Positions 37,001 through 45,541 of a stretch of DNA of 64,000 bases are shown here, piece after piece (the first letter of the stretch is position 1; each line of letters starts with the position of its first letter). Below the pieces are notes generated by a model, which did not search any database, was not told where the DNA came from, and worked only from the letters and a program-made list of their open reading frames with translations. Source of the stretch: Enterobacter ludwigii (GTDB lineage: Bacteria > Pseudomonadota > Gammaproteobacteria > Enterobacterales > Enterobacteriaceae); the NCBI GenBank assembly GCA_900068845.1, contig CEFQ01000005.1, positions 490,474 to 554,473 on the forward strand, in the 5' to 3' direction. The position numbers and the translations under genes are program-made.

Positions 37001-37027
37001 TTATCGTCTGCCCTTAAACAACCTTTA
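37001..37027 (-). promoter_or_regulatory. Sigma-28 (FliA) promoter of fliC
   Basis: Minus strand TAAAGGTT-N11-GACGATAA, close to the FliA consensus TAAAGTTT-N11-GCCGATAA (6/8 and 7/8 matches) with exact spacing, about 77 bp upstream of the fliC start. Confidence 0.88.
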
Positions 37028-37190
37028 GATTTTTTTTAGGACCAGGTGAAAATTTTTCCCTTCAACCTGTCACGCTTATCTTTATCGCCCTCTCCTGTCA
37101 CTTCTTTAGCGATTTGATCATTTTTTCTAGCCGCAGAAATACCCTTCTCTATATACGCTATTCACTTCATCACCGATTAAGAATTAATTT

Positions 37191-37217
37191 TAAACTTTGA
37201 CTATTCAAAGCCGATAA
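37191..37217 (+). promoter_or_regulatory. Sigma-28 (FliA) promoter of fliDST
   Basis: TAAACTTT-N11-GCCGATAA: -35 with 7 of 8 matches, -10 perfect, 11-nt spacer exact. It lies 43 bp upstream of the fliD start. Confidence 0.92.
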
Positions 37218-37260
37218 CCCGGGTATTCAAACTCCGTGTCGACCACTTAAAGGAAACAAC

Positions 37261-38685
37261 ATGGCAAGTATCTCTACGCTGGGTATCGGTTCTGGCCTCG
37301 ACTTAAGTAGCATTCTTGATAGTCTGACCACTGCCGAGAAAGCGTCTTTAACGCCTATTTCTACGCAACAGACGGCTTACACCGCCAAGCTGAGCGCTTA
37401 CGCAACGCTGAAAAGCTCGCTTTCTACCTTCCAGACCGCCAACACTGCATTAAACAGTGCCGATCTGTTTAGCGCGACATCCGCAAGCTCCAGCTCAAGT
37501 GCGTTTAGTGCCACCACGTCAGGTTCCGTGGTTGCCGGTAAATACACCGTCAGCGTTTCACAGCTGGCGCAGGCGCAAACCCTGACGTCCGCCGTGCAGA
37601 CCAGTAACACCACGGCGTTGGGCGACTCGTCTGCCAGCAGCCGCACCATGTCGATCACGTTGAAAGATGGCACCAGCAAAGACATTACCCTGACCAGTGA
37701 CCAAACCTCACTGACCGGTATGCGTGATGCGATCAACGGCGCCGATGCCGGCGTTAGCGCCACCATTATTAAGGTGGGCGATGGCAGCTACCGCTTATCG
37801 CTGACGTCAAGCGAAACCGGCAGCGATAATGCGGTCAGCAAAATTGCGGTAACCGGTGATGACACGCTACAAGGCATTGTTGGCTATGACGCCAGCGCCA
37901 GCAGCAATGCGATGACCGAAAGTGTGACTGCGCAAAACGCCAAGTTGACGGTGAACAACGTTGAAATTGAGAACAGCAGCAACACCATCAGCGATGCGCT
38001 GGAAGGGATTACCCTCAATCTTAACGACACCACCACTGGCAACCAGACGCTGACCATCACCAAAGACACCTCGAAAGCAGAAAGCGCGATTACCACGTGG
38101 GTTAACGCTTACAACACCCTGCTTGATCAGTTCAACACGCTGACCAAATACACTGCGGTTGATACCGGCGCCTCTGCGCAAGACTCCAGCAACGGCGCGC
38201 TGTTAGGTGACAGCACCCTGCGCACCATCCAGACGCAGCTGAAAAGCATGCTGACCAATGCGCAGAGTTCTTCCACCTATAAATCGCTGGCGCAGATCGG
38301 TATCACCACCGACCCGACCACCGGTTCGCTGGAGCTGGACTCCGACAAGCTGAAAACCGCGCTGAGCAGCGATGCGGATGGCGTGAAAGAGATGATTGTC
38401 GGTGACGGTAAAACCACCGGTATCACTACCACCATCGCCACCAGCCTTACGGGCTGGCTCTCCAGCACCGGTATCGTGCAGGCGGCAACGGATGGCGTGA
38501 GTAAAACGCTGAACGACCTGACCGACCAGTACAACACCATGAGCACCCGCATCGATAACATGGTGGCGCGTTATAAAGCCCAGTTTACTCAGCTTGATGT
38601 AATGATGAGCTCGTTGAATCAGACCAGCAGCTACCTGACGCAGCAGTTCGAGTCAAGCAGCTCAAGCTCTAGCAGCTCATCCTAA
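37261..38685 (+). CDS. fliD: FliD, flagellar filament cap
   Basis: A 474-residue hook-associated protein 2. The N-terminal ISTLGIGSGLDLSSILDSLTTAEK is the family start. The centre is Ser/Thr/Ala-rich. The C-terminal coiled-coil DLTDQYNTMSTRIDNMVARYKAQFTQLDVMMSSLNQTSSYL is conserved. An uncommon tail of about ten serines (positions about 38654-38683) follows the usual C-terminus. FliD caps the filament and helps flagellin polymerise. First gene of fliDST, driven by the sigma-28 promoter at 37191-37217. Confidence 0.96.
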   Translation: MASISTLGIGSGLDLSSILDSLTTAEKASLTPISTQQTAYTAKLSAYATLKSSLSTFQTANTALNSADLFSATSASSSSSAFSATTSGSVVAGKYTVSVSQLAQAQTLTSAVQTSNTTALGDSSASSRTMSITLKDGTSKDITLTSDQTSLTGMRDAINGADAGVSATIIKVGDGSYRLSLTSSETGSDNAVSKIAVTGDDTLQGIVGYDASASSNAMTESVTAQNAKLTVNNVEIENSSNTISDALEGITLNLNDTTTGNQTLTITKDTSKAESAITTWVNAYNTLLDQFNTLTKYTAVDTGASAQDSSNGALLGDSTLRTIQTQLKSMLTNAQSSSTYKSLAQIGITTDPTTGSLELDSDKLKTALSSDADGVKEMIVGDGKTTGITTTIATSLTGWLSSTGIVQAATDGVSKTLNDLTDQYNTMSTRIDNMVARYKAQFTQLDVMMSSLNQTSSYLTQQFESSSSSSSSSS

Positions 38686-38697
38686 TAGGGAATGACT

Positions 38698-39105
38698 ATG
38701 TACAGCGCCAATGGCACCCAAGCCTATGCAAAAATCGGGGTGGAGAGCTCAGTGATGAGCGCCAATCAACAGCAGCTGATTACCTTGCTGTTTGACGGTG
38801 CGATCAGCGCACTGGTCCGCGCCCGCCTGTTTATGCAGGACAACAATATCCAGGGAAAAGGTAACTCGATTTCCAAGGCCATTAATATCATCGAAGGCGG
38901 ACTCAAGCAGGGCCTCGATGAGCAATCAGGCGATGACCTCACCGACAACCTGTTAGGGCTTTACGCCTATATGGTTCGCCGTCTGGTTCAGGCCAATCTG
39001 CATAATGATGTCGAAGCCCTCGAAGAAGTTGAAGGTCTTCTGCGCAATATCGCTGATGCCTGGAAAGAAGTCGTACAACCTCAACACCTTCAGGACGCCG
39101 TTTAA
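38698..39105 (+). CDS. fliS: FliS, flagellin export chaperone
   Basis: A 135-residue helical chaperone with the FliS signature: [77 protein letters not shown]. The start at 38698 has AGGGA about six bases upstream and aligns with E. coli MYAAKGTQAY; the ATG two codons earlier is less likely. FliS binds the flagellin C-terminus in the cytosol and prevents early polymerisation. It overlaps fliT through TAATG. Confidence 0.96.
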   Translation: MYSANGTQAYAKIGVESSVMSANQQQLITLLFDGAISALVRARLFMQDNNIQGKGNSISKAINIIEGGLKQGLDEQSGDDLTDNLLGLYAYMVRRLVQANLHNDVEALEEVEGLLRNIADAWKEVVQPQHLQDAV

Positions 39106-39458
39106 TGAATATTGCACCGTCACTCGTCACCGTTTACCAACAGTTACTCGACCTCAGCCACGGAATGCTGCGTTTGGCAGCAGACGGCGAATGGGATGAT
39201 TTGATTACCAAGGAAGTGGACTATGTCAGTGCGGTGCAAAGACTCGCGCAAACCACCGCAGCCGCCGCACCGTCGCGCCAACTGCAAGAGCAGCTGCGCC
39301 CGGTGTTACGCCATATTCTCGATAATGAGAGCGAAGTGAAACGTCTGCTGCAATTGCGCATGGACGAATTGACGCAGCTGGTAGGCCAGTCATCGATGCA
39401 GAAATCGGTGATGAGCGCGTATGGCAAGCAAGGTAGCGTGTATTTACCGCAGGGTTGA
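39105..39458 (+). CDS. fliT: FliT, FliD export chaperone / FlhDC regulator
   Basis: A 117-residue helical protein, last of fliDST, starting on the fliS stop codon (TAATG). The order and length fit FliT, and segments such as [24 protein letters not shown] and [30 protein letters not shown] are consistent with the family. It escorts FliD to the export gate and, when free, inhibits FlhDC. A strong terminator follows at 39481-39517. Confidence 0.92.
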   Translation: MNIAPSLVTVYQQLLDLSHGMLRLAADGEWDDLITKEVDYVSAVQRLAQTTAAAAPSRQLQEQLRPVLRHILDNESEVKRLLQLRMDELTQLVGQSSMQKSVMSAYGKQGSVYLPQG

Positions 39459-39478
39459 TCGCTTGCGATGACCTGAAT

Positions 39479-39517
39479 GAAAAAAGGGTGAGAAGGTTAT
39501 CTTCTCACCCTTTTTTT
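39479..39517 (+). terminator. Rho-independent terminator of fliDST
   Basis: Stem GGGTGAGAAG/CTTCTCACCC (10 bp) with loop GTTAT, A-run before and TTTTTTT after. Probably works in both directions. Confidence 0.95.
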
Positions 39518-39528
39518 CCCGATTTCCA

Positions 39529-39705
39529 GGTCACCATAAATGGCGACCCTACGGGTAGAATATATAGGGTCACCATAAATGGCGACCCAACGGCAGAATA
39601 TGTAGGGTCACCATAAATGGCGCCCCTACGGGCAGAATATGTAGGGTCGCCATTTATGGTGACCCTACGGGCAGAATATGTAAGGTCGCCATTTATGGTG
39701 ACCCG
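39529..39705. repeat. Five-copy array of 39-bp palindromic repeats
   Basis: Five copies start at about 39529, 39568, 39606, 39645 and 39684, i.e. every 38-39 bp. The first three read GGTCACCATAAATGGCG and the last two read its reverse complement form GGTCGCCATTTATGGTGAC. The spacers are CCCTACGGGCAGAATATGTA-like. The array sits between the fliT terminator and yedD. Confidence 0.92.
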
Positions 39706-39709
39706 GGGA

Positions 39710-40183
39710 TTATTGTGCCGGCTTAGAAGACACCGAAACCGACTGCATGATCTCCGGCTCGATATCCTGAATCACCGCCTCATTCGGGCGCTTTGCCACT
39801 TCTTCCAGCGCCTGCTGGCACTCAACGGTTGGGCGATCCACTTTACGAAGTCTTAACCCATCGTAACGCAGCTCACCGTTCTCCAGCACCAGCGGCATTA
39901 CGCGCACCTGGCGCGTCACATTGACCCAATCATCGCCCAGACGGGTTAATTTGCCCGGTTTGGCAATCACACGTTGCCACTGACGGCAATCCAGCGTGTC
40001 ACCTTCGGCACTGATAATCAGGCTGCCCATCGCCTGCTTGCTGATCAATTTGCTCTGCGGGCCGACGGTTTGCCAGCTGCCCTGCAGTTCCAGCGGTGCC
40101 GGGGTTTTCACGGCCTGGTCATAATTACTGATCTGCGCACAGCCACTTAGCGCCAGCGCGGCCACCATCATCCACTTTTTCAT
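39710..40183 (-). CDS. yedD: YedD-like lipoprotein
   Basis: A 157-residue lipoprotein with lipobox LSGC (Cys15) after a short hydrophobic signal. It resembles E. coli YedD in [47 protein letters not shown] and VDRPTVEC. The location just after fliDST is the same as in E. coli. The C-terminus is about 20 residues longer. It is probably outer-membrane anchored; function is unknown. Confidence 0.88.
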   Translation of the reverse strand: MKKWMMVAALALSGCAQISNYDQAVKTPAPLELQGSWQTVGPQSKLISKQAMGSLIISAEGDTLDCRQWQRVIAKPGKLTRLGDDWVNVTRQVRVMPLVLENGELRYDGLRLRKVDRPTVECQQALEEVAKRPNEAVIQDIEPEIMQSVSVSSKPAQ

Positions 40184-40378
40184 TCTCGGTCCCTAGACTC
40201 GCATCAATGGCGGCTACGTTATAATTTTTCCCGCCCGTTGCGCAAGGTATCTGCGGTGCGGCACGCGTTTTTCCTCAAGCTGCTCACTTCTGCGCCGATA
40301 ACTCTTCTGGAGTTAAAAGCCTCTGCAAAAACAATAATTACCGACTACACACTCACCTTCGTTACGGAGAACACCGTT

Positions 40379-41923
40379 ATGCGATTGACCCTTCGCGCAC
40401 GTCTGACATCGATTGTTGGCCTGCTGTGCATATTACTGATTGTTGCCGCCAGCTGGGGAATCATGGGCCTGCGTGCCGCCGACCAGCGGGCGCAAAACGC
40501 CTACCAAAATGAGCTGTTACCGTTGCAATACTCTTCTCGCCTGTACCGCATGGTGCAGGAGCAATCCTCTACCCTTTTCGATGCGCTGCGCTACTGGACC
40601 GACAGCAGCGAAGTGGAGAAACGTCTGGCGCGCATTGCGCACTACGGCGAGCAGATTGCGCAAGACCGCCAAACCTGGCAGCAGCTGTCGTTTGATGCGC
40701 AAACCAAGCCGCTCAGTCAGCAATTCATCACCCACCTCGACGGCTGGCAAACTGCGCTAAAGGATGCCGGCGAACTGCTGAAAAGCGGCAATCCTTCTGC
40801 GGCACTGGTGGTGATTGAAACCCGCCTGCGCAGCGGCAGCCAACTGCTGCAACAGGATATCGACCAGCTCGATGCGCAGATGCGCCAGCATGCGGAACTC
40901 ACCTATCAGCAGAGCAACAGTGATTATCAACTGGCGCGAAACAGCCTGATTGTCATTCTGCTGGTGGGCTTAAGCGTGGCGCTGGTGTTTGGCTGGCTGC
41001 TGATTCGCTCGATCAATCGTTCGATTGGTCAGGCACGCGAACTCGCCGAGTCGATTGCGGCCGGTGAACTCAATCATGATATCGGCACCGTTTCGCGCGA
41101 TGAGATGGGCGAACTGATGCAGTCGTTGCTGCGTATGGATGTGCGTCTGGCGGAGATCGTGCGCGACGTGGGCGAAAGTGCCAGCGCATTGAGTGATGCG
41201 GCACGTCAGATGGCCGACGGCAACGACGATCTTTCCGAGCGTACCCACTCGCAGGCCAGCTCGCTGGAACAGACCGCTACCAGCATGGAGCAGATGACCG
41301 CCACGGTAAAACACAATGCCGATAACGCCGCGCAGGCCAACGAACTGGCCACCGACGTGCGCCATCAGGCCGAACGCGGCAGCAGCGTATTGCGTGATGC
41401 GGTCAGTGCGATGGAAGAGATCGAGTCTTCCAGCAAGCGTATTGCGGATATCAACCGGGTGATCGATGAGATCGCTTTCCAGACCAACCTGCTGGCGCTC
41501 AACGCGGCGGTTGAAGCAGCGCGTGCTGGTGAACAAGGCCGCGGCTTTGCGGTGGTGGCATCTGAAGTGCGTCAGCTGGCGCAGCGATCTGCCGGGGCTG
41601 CACATGAAATTAAAGCGTTGATCGATGCCAGCGTCGGCAAAGTGGAAGCCGGCAGCGCGCTGGTGCAGCGTTCCGGCGCGATGCTCAATGACATCAATCA
41701 CGGCGTGGCGCGCGTGGTGGATATTGTCGGTGAAATTGCCGTGGCCAGCCGCCAGCAATCCAGCGGCATCGAACAGGTGAACACTGCGGTGATCCAGATG
41801 GATGGTGCAACGCAGCAGAACGCCTCGCTGGTGCAGGAAGCCAGCGCCGCTAGTCAGACCGTCAGTGAACACGCCGGATTGCTGGTGGAGAAGATGGCCT
41901 TCTTCCGCCTGCAACAACGCTAA
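40379..41923 (+). CDS. Methyl-accepting chemotaxis protein without C-terminal tether
   Basis: A 514-residue chemoreceptor. TM1 (about 9-31), a periplasmic four-helix-bundle ligand domain (about 35-185), TM2 ([20 protein letters not shown], about 188-208), HAMP, and a signalling domain with the conserved tip [26 protein letters not shown]. It ends AFFRLQQR and has no NWETF-type CheR/CheB-binding pentapeptide. The start at 40379 follows GGAG; an open extension to 40238 is unlikely. An ABC-type solute-binding protein starts 8 bp downstream, hinting that the pair senses its ligand. Confidence 0.92.
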   Translation: MRLTLRARLTSIVGLLCILLIVAASWGIMGLRAADQRAQNAYQNELLPLQYSSRLYRMVQEQSSTLFDALRYWTDSSEVEKRLARIAHYGEQIAQDRQTWQQLSFDAQTKPLSQQFITHLDGWQTALKDAGELLKSGNPSAALVVIETRLRSGSQLLQQDIDQLDAQMRQHAELTYQQSNSDYQLARNSLIVILLVGLSVALVFGWLLIRSINRSIGQARELAESIAAGELNHDIGTVSRDEMGELMQSLLRMDVRLAEIVRDVGESASALSDAARQMADGNDDLSERTHSQASSLEQTATSMEQMTATVKHNADNAAQANELATDVRHQAERGSSVLRDAVSAMEEIESSSKRIADINRVIDEIAFQTNLLALNAAVEAARAGEQGRGFAVVASEVRQLAQRSAGAAHEIKALIDASVGKVEAGSALVQRSGAMLNDINHGVARVVDIVGEIAVASRQQSSGIEQVNTAVIQMDGATQQNASLVQEASAASQTVSEHAGLLVEKMAFFRLQQR

Positions 41924-41931
41924 GGAGCGAT

Positions 41932-43224
41932 ATGATGCGTAAACTTCTCGCCCTGTTGCTGGCCACGCCGCTGTTGAGTCAGGCGGCAACCACGCTGAAT
42001 ATCGCCACCATCGCTAACGGCGATATGACCATCATGCAGCAGCTCGCCACGCACTACGAACAACAGCATCCTGACGTCAAACTGCAATGGCATGTGATGG
42101 ACGATGGTGCGCTGCGTCAGGCGGTGCTGTCGGCAATGAACAGCGGTCAGGCGCAGTTCGATGTCATCACTGTCGGCACCTATGAAGCGCCGCTGTGGGG
42201 TGAAAAAGGTTGGCTGGCACCACTGAATAGATTGCCGGCGGATTACGACAGCGATGACCTGATCGCGCCGGTGCGTAAAGCGCTGTCGTTTCAGCAAACG
42301 CTGTACGCCCTGCCGTTCTACGGTGAAAGCAGCATGACCTATTACCGCAAAGATCTGTTTGCGGATAAAGGGTTAACCATGCCCGATAATCCCGACTGGA
42401 CCGACATCAAAAACTTCGCCGCCAAACTCACCGACGCGCAAAAAGGCATTTACGGTTTGTGCCTGCGCGGCCAGCCTGGCTGGGGCGATAATGTGGCGTT
42501 AATAACAACCATGGCGAATGCCTATGGCGCGCAGTGGTTCGATGAAAACTGGCAGCCGACGCTCAACTCGCCGGAGTGGCGCGAGGCGCTGGGTGATTAT
42601 CTGCAGCTAGTCAAACAGGATGGGCCGCCGGATACGGTGAAAAACAGTTTCGGTCAGATTCTGCGTTTGACGGCACAAGGTAAGTGCGCGATGTGGATCG
42701 ACAGCACGGTAGCGGCCGGTTTGTTGGTCAATCCGCAGATTTCATTGGTGGCGGATAAGCTCGCCTTCGCGCCTGCACCGGGCGGCATCACGCGCAATGG
42801 CTCCAACTGGCTGTGGTCCTGGGCGCTGGCGGTACCGGCCAACACGCCGAATCGCGATGCGGCGATAGCCTTTATTAGCTGGGCGACGTCCAAACAGTAT
42901 ATCCAGCAGGTGGCCGATACTGTCGGCTGGGGCGCGGTGCCGCCGGGTAGCCGTAACTCTACCTATCAACAGGTAAGCTATCAGCGTCTGGCACCGTATG
43001 CAGCGCAGGTGCGGGCAGCGATTGATTCCGCTACCGTCGAGCAACCTACGCTCAATCCGGTGCCGTATCAGGGCGTGCAGTATGTGAGTATTCCCGGGTT
43101 TGATCAGATGGGTAACGCCGTCGGACAGAATCTGGCGGATATGCTGAGCGGTAAACTGACGCTGGATGAAACGCTGGCGAAGAACCAGCAGGACGTGATG
43201 CGGATTTATCAGCAGCTGCATTGA
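41932..43224 (+). CDS. Periplasmic solute-binding protein (sugar/polyol type), orphan
   Basis: A 430-residue family-1 extracellular solute-binding protein with a signal peptide ending near SQA (about residue 18). Motifs such as QFDVITVGTYEAPLWGEKGWL, LYALPFYGESSMTYYRKDLF and GITRNGSNWLWSWALAVPANTPN resemble sorbitol/mannitol-binding (SmoE/MtlE) proteins. There is no permease or ATPase beside it; instead it follows an MCP by 8 bp. It may serve chemotaxis, or a transporter encoded elsewhere. The start is ATGATG; either ATG is possible with AGGAG upstream. Confidence 0.88.
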   Translation: MMRKLLALLLATPLLSQAATTLNIATIANGDMTIMQQLATHYEQQHPDVKLQWHVMDDGALRQAVLSAMNSGQAQFDVITVGTYEAPLWGEKGWLAPLNRLPADYDSDDLIAPVRKALSFQQTLYALPFYGESSMTYYRKDLFADKGLTMPDNPDWTDIKNFAAKLTDAQKGIYGLCLRGQPGWGDNVALITTMANAYGAQWFDENWQPTLNSPEWREALGDYLQLVKQDGPPDTVKNSFGQILRLTAQGKCAMWIDSTVAAGLLVNPQISLVADKLAFAPAPGGITRNGSNWLWSWALAVPANTPNRDAAIAFISWATSKQYIQQVADTVGWGAVPPGSRNSTYQQVSYQRLAPYAAQVRAAIDSATVEQPTLNPVPYQGVQYVSIPGFDQMGNAVGQNLADMLSGKLTLDETLAKNQQDVMRIYQQLH

Positions 43225-43252
43225 TATGCTGTGATCAAAAGTTGCACATACC

Positions 43253-43292
43253 GTAGCGGCGCGATTTATCGCGCAATAAATTGCGCCGCTAC
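43253..43292. repeat. 40-bp GTAGCGGCGC palindromic element, copy 3
   Basis: Identical in sequence to the copy at 25301-25340 and the reverse complement of 21591-21630. It lies 29 bp after the solute-binding protein stop and may also act as its transcript end. Confidence 0.9.
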
Positions 43293-43378
43293 GATGCCCG
43301 TGCTCTGTAAGATCGGAAACTGACAAGGTCACATGCGCGCGTTACACTAGCGCGCAAGTTGATACGCAGGAACTCCGA

Positions 43379-43702
43379 ATGAAAACCCCAGAAGAGTATT
43401 ACGCTCAGGCGCGCACGATGTTTTTCGCCGCCCACCCCGATTTTCAGTCTGCACTGGATGAACTCACCGAAAGCGATGCACGGCAAGCGAATCTGTCGTT
43501 AGCGCAGTTACGTGCCTGGCATGCAGAACGCATCTACGCCGCGTTTCTGCGTCAGAAGAAGTTGGATGGCATGCTGTTTTCCATTCAGCTGGCGGAACCC
43601 GATAAAGCCGTGGCAGCAGATGCCATTGAAAAATATCTGAAATCTCACGCGGAAGCGTTGGGTATGACGTGGGAAGCGTTCTGCATCAAGAATGAGCTTT
43701 AA
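43379..43702 (+). CDS. Small cytosolic protein, DUF6388-like
   Basis: A 107-residue soluble protein starting MKTPEEYYAQARTMFFAAHPDF and ending GMTWEAFCIKNEL. It is helical with no signal or membrane segment. It resembles the DUF6388 group of enterobacterial proteins, from memory of the N-terminal pattern only. The ribosome site is GCAGGAACTCCG. It is monocistronic and followed by a strong terminator at 43851-43900. Function unknown. Confidence 0.7.
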   Translation: MKTPEEYYAQARTMFFAAHPDFQSALDELTESDARQANLSLAQLRAWHAERIYAAFLRQKKLDGMLFSIQLAEPDKAVAADAIEKYLKSHAEALGMTWEAFCIKNEL

Positions 43703-43850
43703 CCCTTAGCCGCTGTAAATGCATCAAGGATACAGCTCCAACCACTCAAAATGATCAGGAAAAAGTTGTACAAGTTAATCGAACTTGTATAACTTACTCA
43801 TCACGACGTCAGTCGTAGATTGTCCTTGAACGAATGGTGCTGTTGCACCG

Positions 43851-43900
43851 CCTCTGGAAGTGTTGCTGGATTTCCACTTCCAGAGGTTATATTTTTTCTA
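43851..43900 (+). terminator. Rho-independent terminator after the DUF6388-like gene
   Basis: The perfect 12-bp stem CCTCTGGAAGTG/CACTTCCAGAGG (43851-43862 and 43875-43886) with a 12-nt loop is followed by TTATATTTTTT. It also faces the convergent iraP-like gene, ending at 43898. Confidence 0.88.
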
Positions 43901-44191
43901 CCCTTCCCGCTCAATCCCTTTAACTTCAATATAACTTGCCACCGCCAGCAGACGATTAACGTGGGTGAGCAGCAGATCCACATCCGACTGTAAAAACTCC
44001 TGCGACGCGCGCGAAGCCGTGACAATCGCCTCTTGCACCGTGTCGGAAATGGTCAGCGAGTTATCCTCTTTAGCCTGAATCAGCAGTGCGGCAATCAGTA
44101 AGGATTGCGCCTCAACCTGCGCCACCAGCTCTTTTGCTTCCACATCCATTTTTGCCATTTTCAATAAGATATCGATAACCAGTTGGCGCAT
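43898..44191 (-). CDS. iraP: IraP-like sigma-S anti-adaptor
   Basis: A 97-residue, largely helical protein. The N-terminal MRQLVIDILLKMAKMDVEAKELVAQVEAQSLLIAALL closely follows the pattern of E. coli IraP ([33 protein letters not shown]). IraP binds the adaptor RssB and so protects sigma-S from ClpXP. It is transcribed divergently from a dinI-like gene with 63 bp between the starts. The LexA box at 44200-44215 touches its Shine-Dalgarno GGGG, so SOS control is predicted, different from the PhoPQ/ppGpp control known in E. coli. Confidence 0.75.
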   Translation of the reverse strand: MRQLVIDILLKMAKMDVEAKELVAQVEAQSLLIAALLIQAKEDNSLTISDTVQEAIVTASRASQEFLQSDVDLLLTHVNRLLAVASYIEVKGIEREG

Positions 44192-44199
44192 ATTTACCC

Positions 44200-44215
44200 C
44201 TGTTTTTATTTACAG
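44200..44215 (+). promoter_or_regulatory. LexA (SOS) box
   Basis: CTGT-N8-ACAG with an all-AT centre (TTTTATTT), matching the LexA consensus CTGTATATATATACAG. It lies between the divergent iraP-like and dinI-like genes, 8 bp from the iraP start and 39 bp before the dinI start. Confidence 0.85.
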
Positions 44216-44254
44216 TACTATATCGCACCCGATCCAATGAATGGAACGACCCTG

Positions 44255-44494
44255 ATGTTTGTGGAGTTGATTTACGATAAGCGCAACGTGGCCGGATTAC
44301 CGGGTGCACGCGAGATGATTTTGCAGGAGTTGGAAAAGCGTGTACAGCGCGTCTTTCCCGATATTGAGGTGCGCGTCAAACCAATGGAGCGTAACGCGAT
44401 TGATACCGACATGAGTAAGAACGAGAAAGCGACGATTGCGCGGATTGTTGAAGAGATGTTCGATGAGGCGGAAATGTGGCTGGTGGCCGATTAG
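44255..44494 (+). CDS. DinI-like SOS modulator
   Basis: A 79-residue DinI family protein (MFVELIYDKRNVAGLPG, FPDIEVRVKPM, KNEKATIARIVEEMFDEAEMWLVAD) with the typical acidic C-terminal helix that contacts RecA. The start at 44255 follows GGAACGACC; an ATG six codons earlier is also in frame. A LexA box lies 39 bp upstream. DinI proteins stabilise RecA filaments and tune LexA/UmuD cleavage. The stop codon lies inside a 9-bp hairpin (CTGGTGGCC/GGCCACCAG, 44480-44502). Confidence 0.88.
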   Translation: MFVELIYDKRNVAGLPGAREMILQELEKRVQRVFPDIEVRVKPMERNAIDTDMSKNEKATIARIVEEMFDEAEMWLVAD

Positions 44495-44514
44495 GCCACC
44501 AGTACAATTGGCGC

Positions 44515-44781
44515 TTAGCTTTCCTGCTCAGCATGGTTGATGGCGATTTCCAGGTCTTGAATCGCCTCATCAATATCATCCAGCAGCTTGCCCTGTTTGT
44601 TCAGCAAGGTGTCGAAGCGTCCCGCGTATTCGCTGTCTTTATATTCACCTGCATCAAAAGCGAGCCAGTGAGCAGACAGCGTTTCAGTATTGGTCTGCGC
44701 ATAGTGGCGCATCTCTTTAAGCTGGGAGGTGACATCACGCAAGTATTCAGTTTTGGTTTTTACAGTTTCTGTATCACTCAT
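44515..44781 (-). CDS. Small hypothetical protein (coiled-coil)
   Basis: An 88-residue soluble, acidic and helical protein (MSDTETVKTKTEYLRDVTSQLKEMRHYAQ...), ribosome site GGAAGATAGC. Heptad-like KLLDDIDEAIQDLEIAINHAE suggests a coiled coil. No family is recognised. It lies convergent to the dinI-like gene and downstream of the Ala/Pro-rich operon. Confidence 0.65.
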   Translation of the reverse strand: MSDTETVKTKTEYLRDVTSQLKEMRHYAQTNTETLSAHWLAFDAGEYKDSEYAGRFDTLLNKQGKLLDDIDEAIQDLEIAINHAEQES

Positions 44782-44937
44782 GCTATCTTCCTTTTCGCTT
44801 AATAAGACGATTTAAATAACGCTTGAATGATTAAAGATAGTGCAAAATATCGAAGCCGCCTTAGGAATAATCGGAAGTGACTGAAACCTGTTATTAATCA
44901 GGGGACATCCCTGCCCCCGCTGGCGAGCCATCAGGCA

Positions 44938-45531
44938 TTACAGATACTTCCTCGCCAACTCAATCAGCTCATCCTTCGCTGCATCTCCCAGTTTGATCAC
45001 GCCCTGTTCGACAAAGCTAAACGCCTGGACGAAATCCTTCACACCTTCAGAAAACGCCTGACTTGCGTCATGGCTCTCCGCCGCTGCGGCGGCTGGCGGC
45101 GCATCGGCTGAAGCGGGAGCAGCGACTTCCGGTACGCTGGGCGGCGCAACCTCGGCTGGCGCAGGCGTTACCGCCTCAGGCGCAGCAGGGGGAGCCGCCT
45201 CCGCTGGCGCAGGTGATATCGCCTCTGATGTAACGTTCGGGGCCGCTTCAGAGGTTGCCGCTGCTGCCGCTTCAGGCGTGGCCGTCGGTGCCGCTTCAGC
45301 GACTACTGCGGGTGCGGCTTCAGGTGCAGCGGGCGCAGCTTCAGGTGTAGCGGTCACAGCCGGTGGCGCTGTCACTGGCGTGGCAACTTCGTTGGCAAAA
45401 TCTTCCGCCGGTGAAGATGTTTTGGTACTGGTTGGATTGATAACAGTTTGATCGCTCATAATGCTCTCCTTCTTACTGAATAAAGACCGCAGTCGGGCAA
45501 GACTGGCTGCAATCCACGTGGTAATTCGCAT
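44938..45531 (-). CDS. Ala/Pro-rich low-complexity protein with C-terminal helix
   Basis: A 197-residue protein. An N-terminal basic amphipathic segment (MRITTWIAASLARLRSLFSKKES) is followed by about 120 residues of PEAAPxA-type low-complexity repeats, then a conserved-looking C-terminal helical segment (FSEGVKDFVQAFSFVEQGVIKLGDAAKDELIELARKYL). Two starts have good ribosome sites: 45531 (GGAGG) and an internal ATG at 45459 (GGAGAG; MSDQTVINPTS), so two forms may be made. Third gene of a minus-strand operon with two membrane/coiled-coil proteins. Function unknown. Confidence 0.65.
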   Translation of the reverse strand: MRITTWIAASLARLRSLFSKKESIMSDQTVINPTSTKTSSPAEDFANEVATPVTAPPAVTATPEAAPAAPEAAPAVVAEAAPTATPEAAAAATSEAAPNVTSEAISPAPAEAAPPAAPEAVTPAPAEVAPPSVPEVAAPASADAPPAAAAAESHDASQAFSEGVKDFVQAFSFVEQGVIKLGDAAKDELIELARKYL

Positions 45532-45541
45532 CATGCCCTCC

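Noticed and set aside
39529..39705. Regular repeats as a CRISPR array
   Set aside because: Spacers are themselves repeated and about 18-20 bp, units are palindromes that switch orientation, and no cas genes are near. The pattern is that of REP/BIME-like elements.
39617..39856. ORF with RAEYV(G/R)SPFMVT repeats
   Set aside because: It is a translation of the palindromic DNA repeats and the antisense of yedD; no ribosome site or codon bias.
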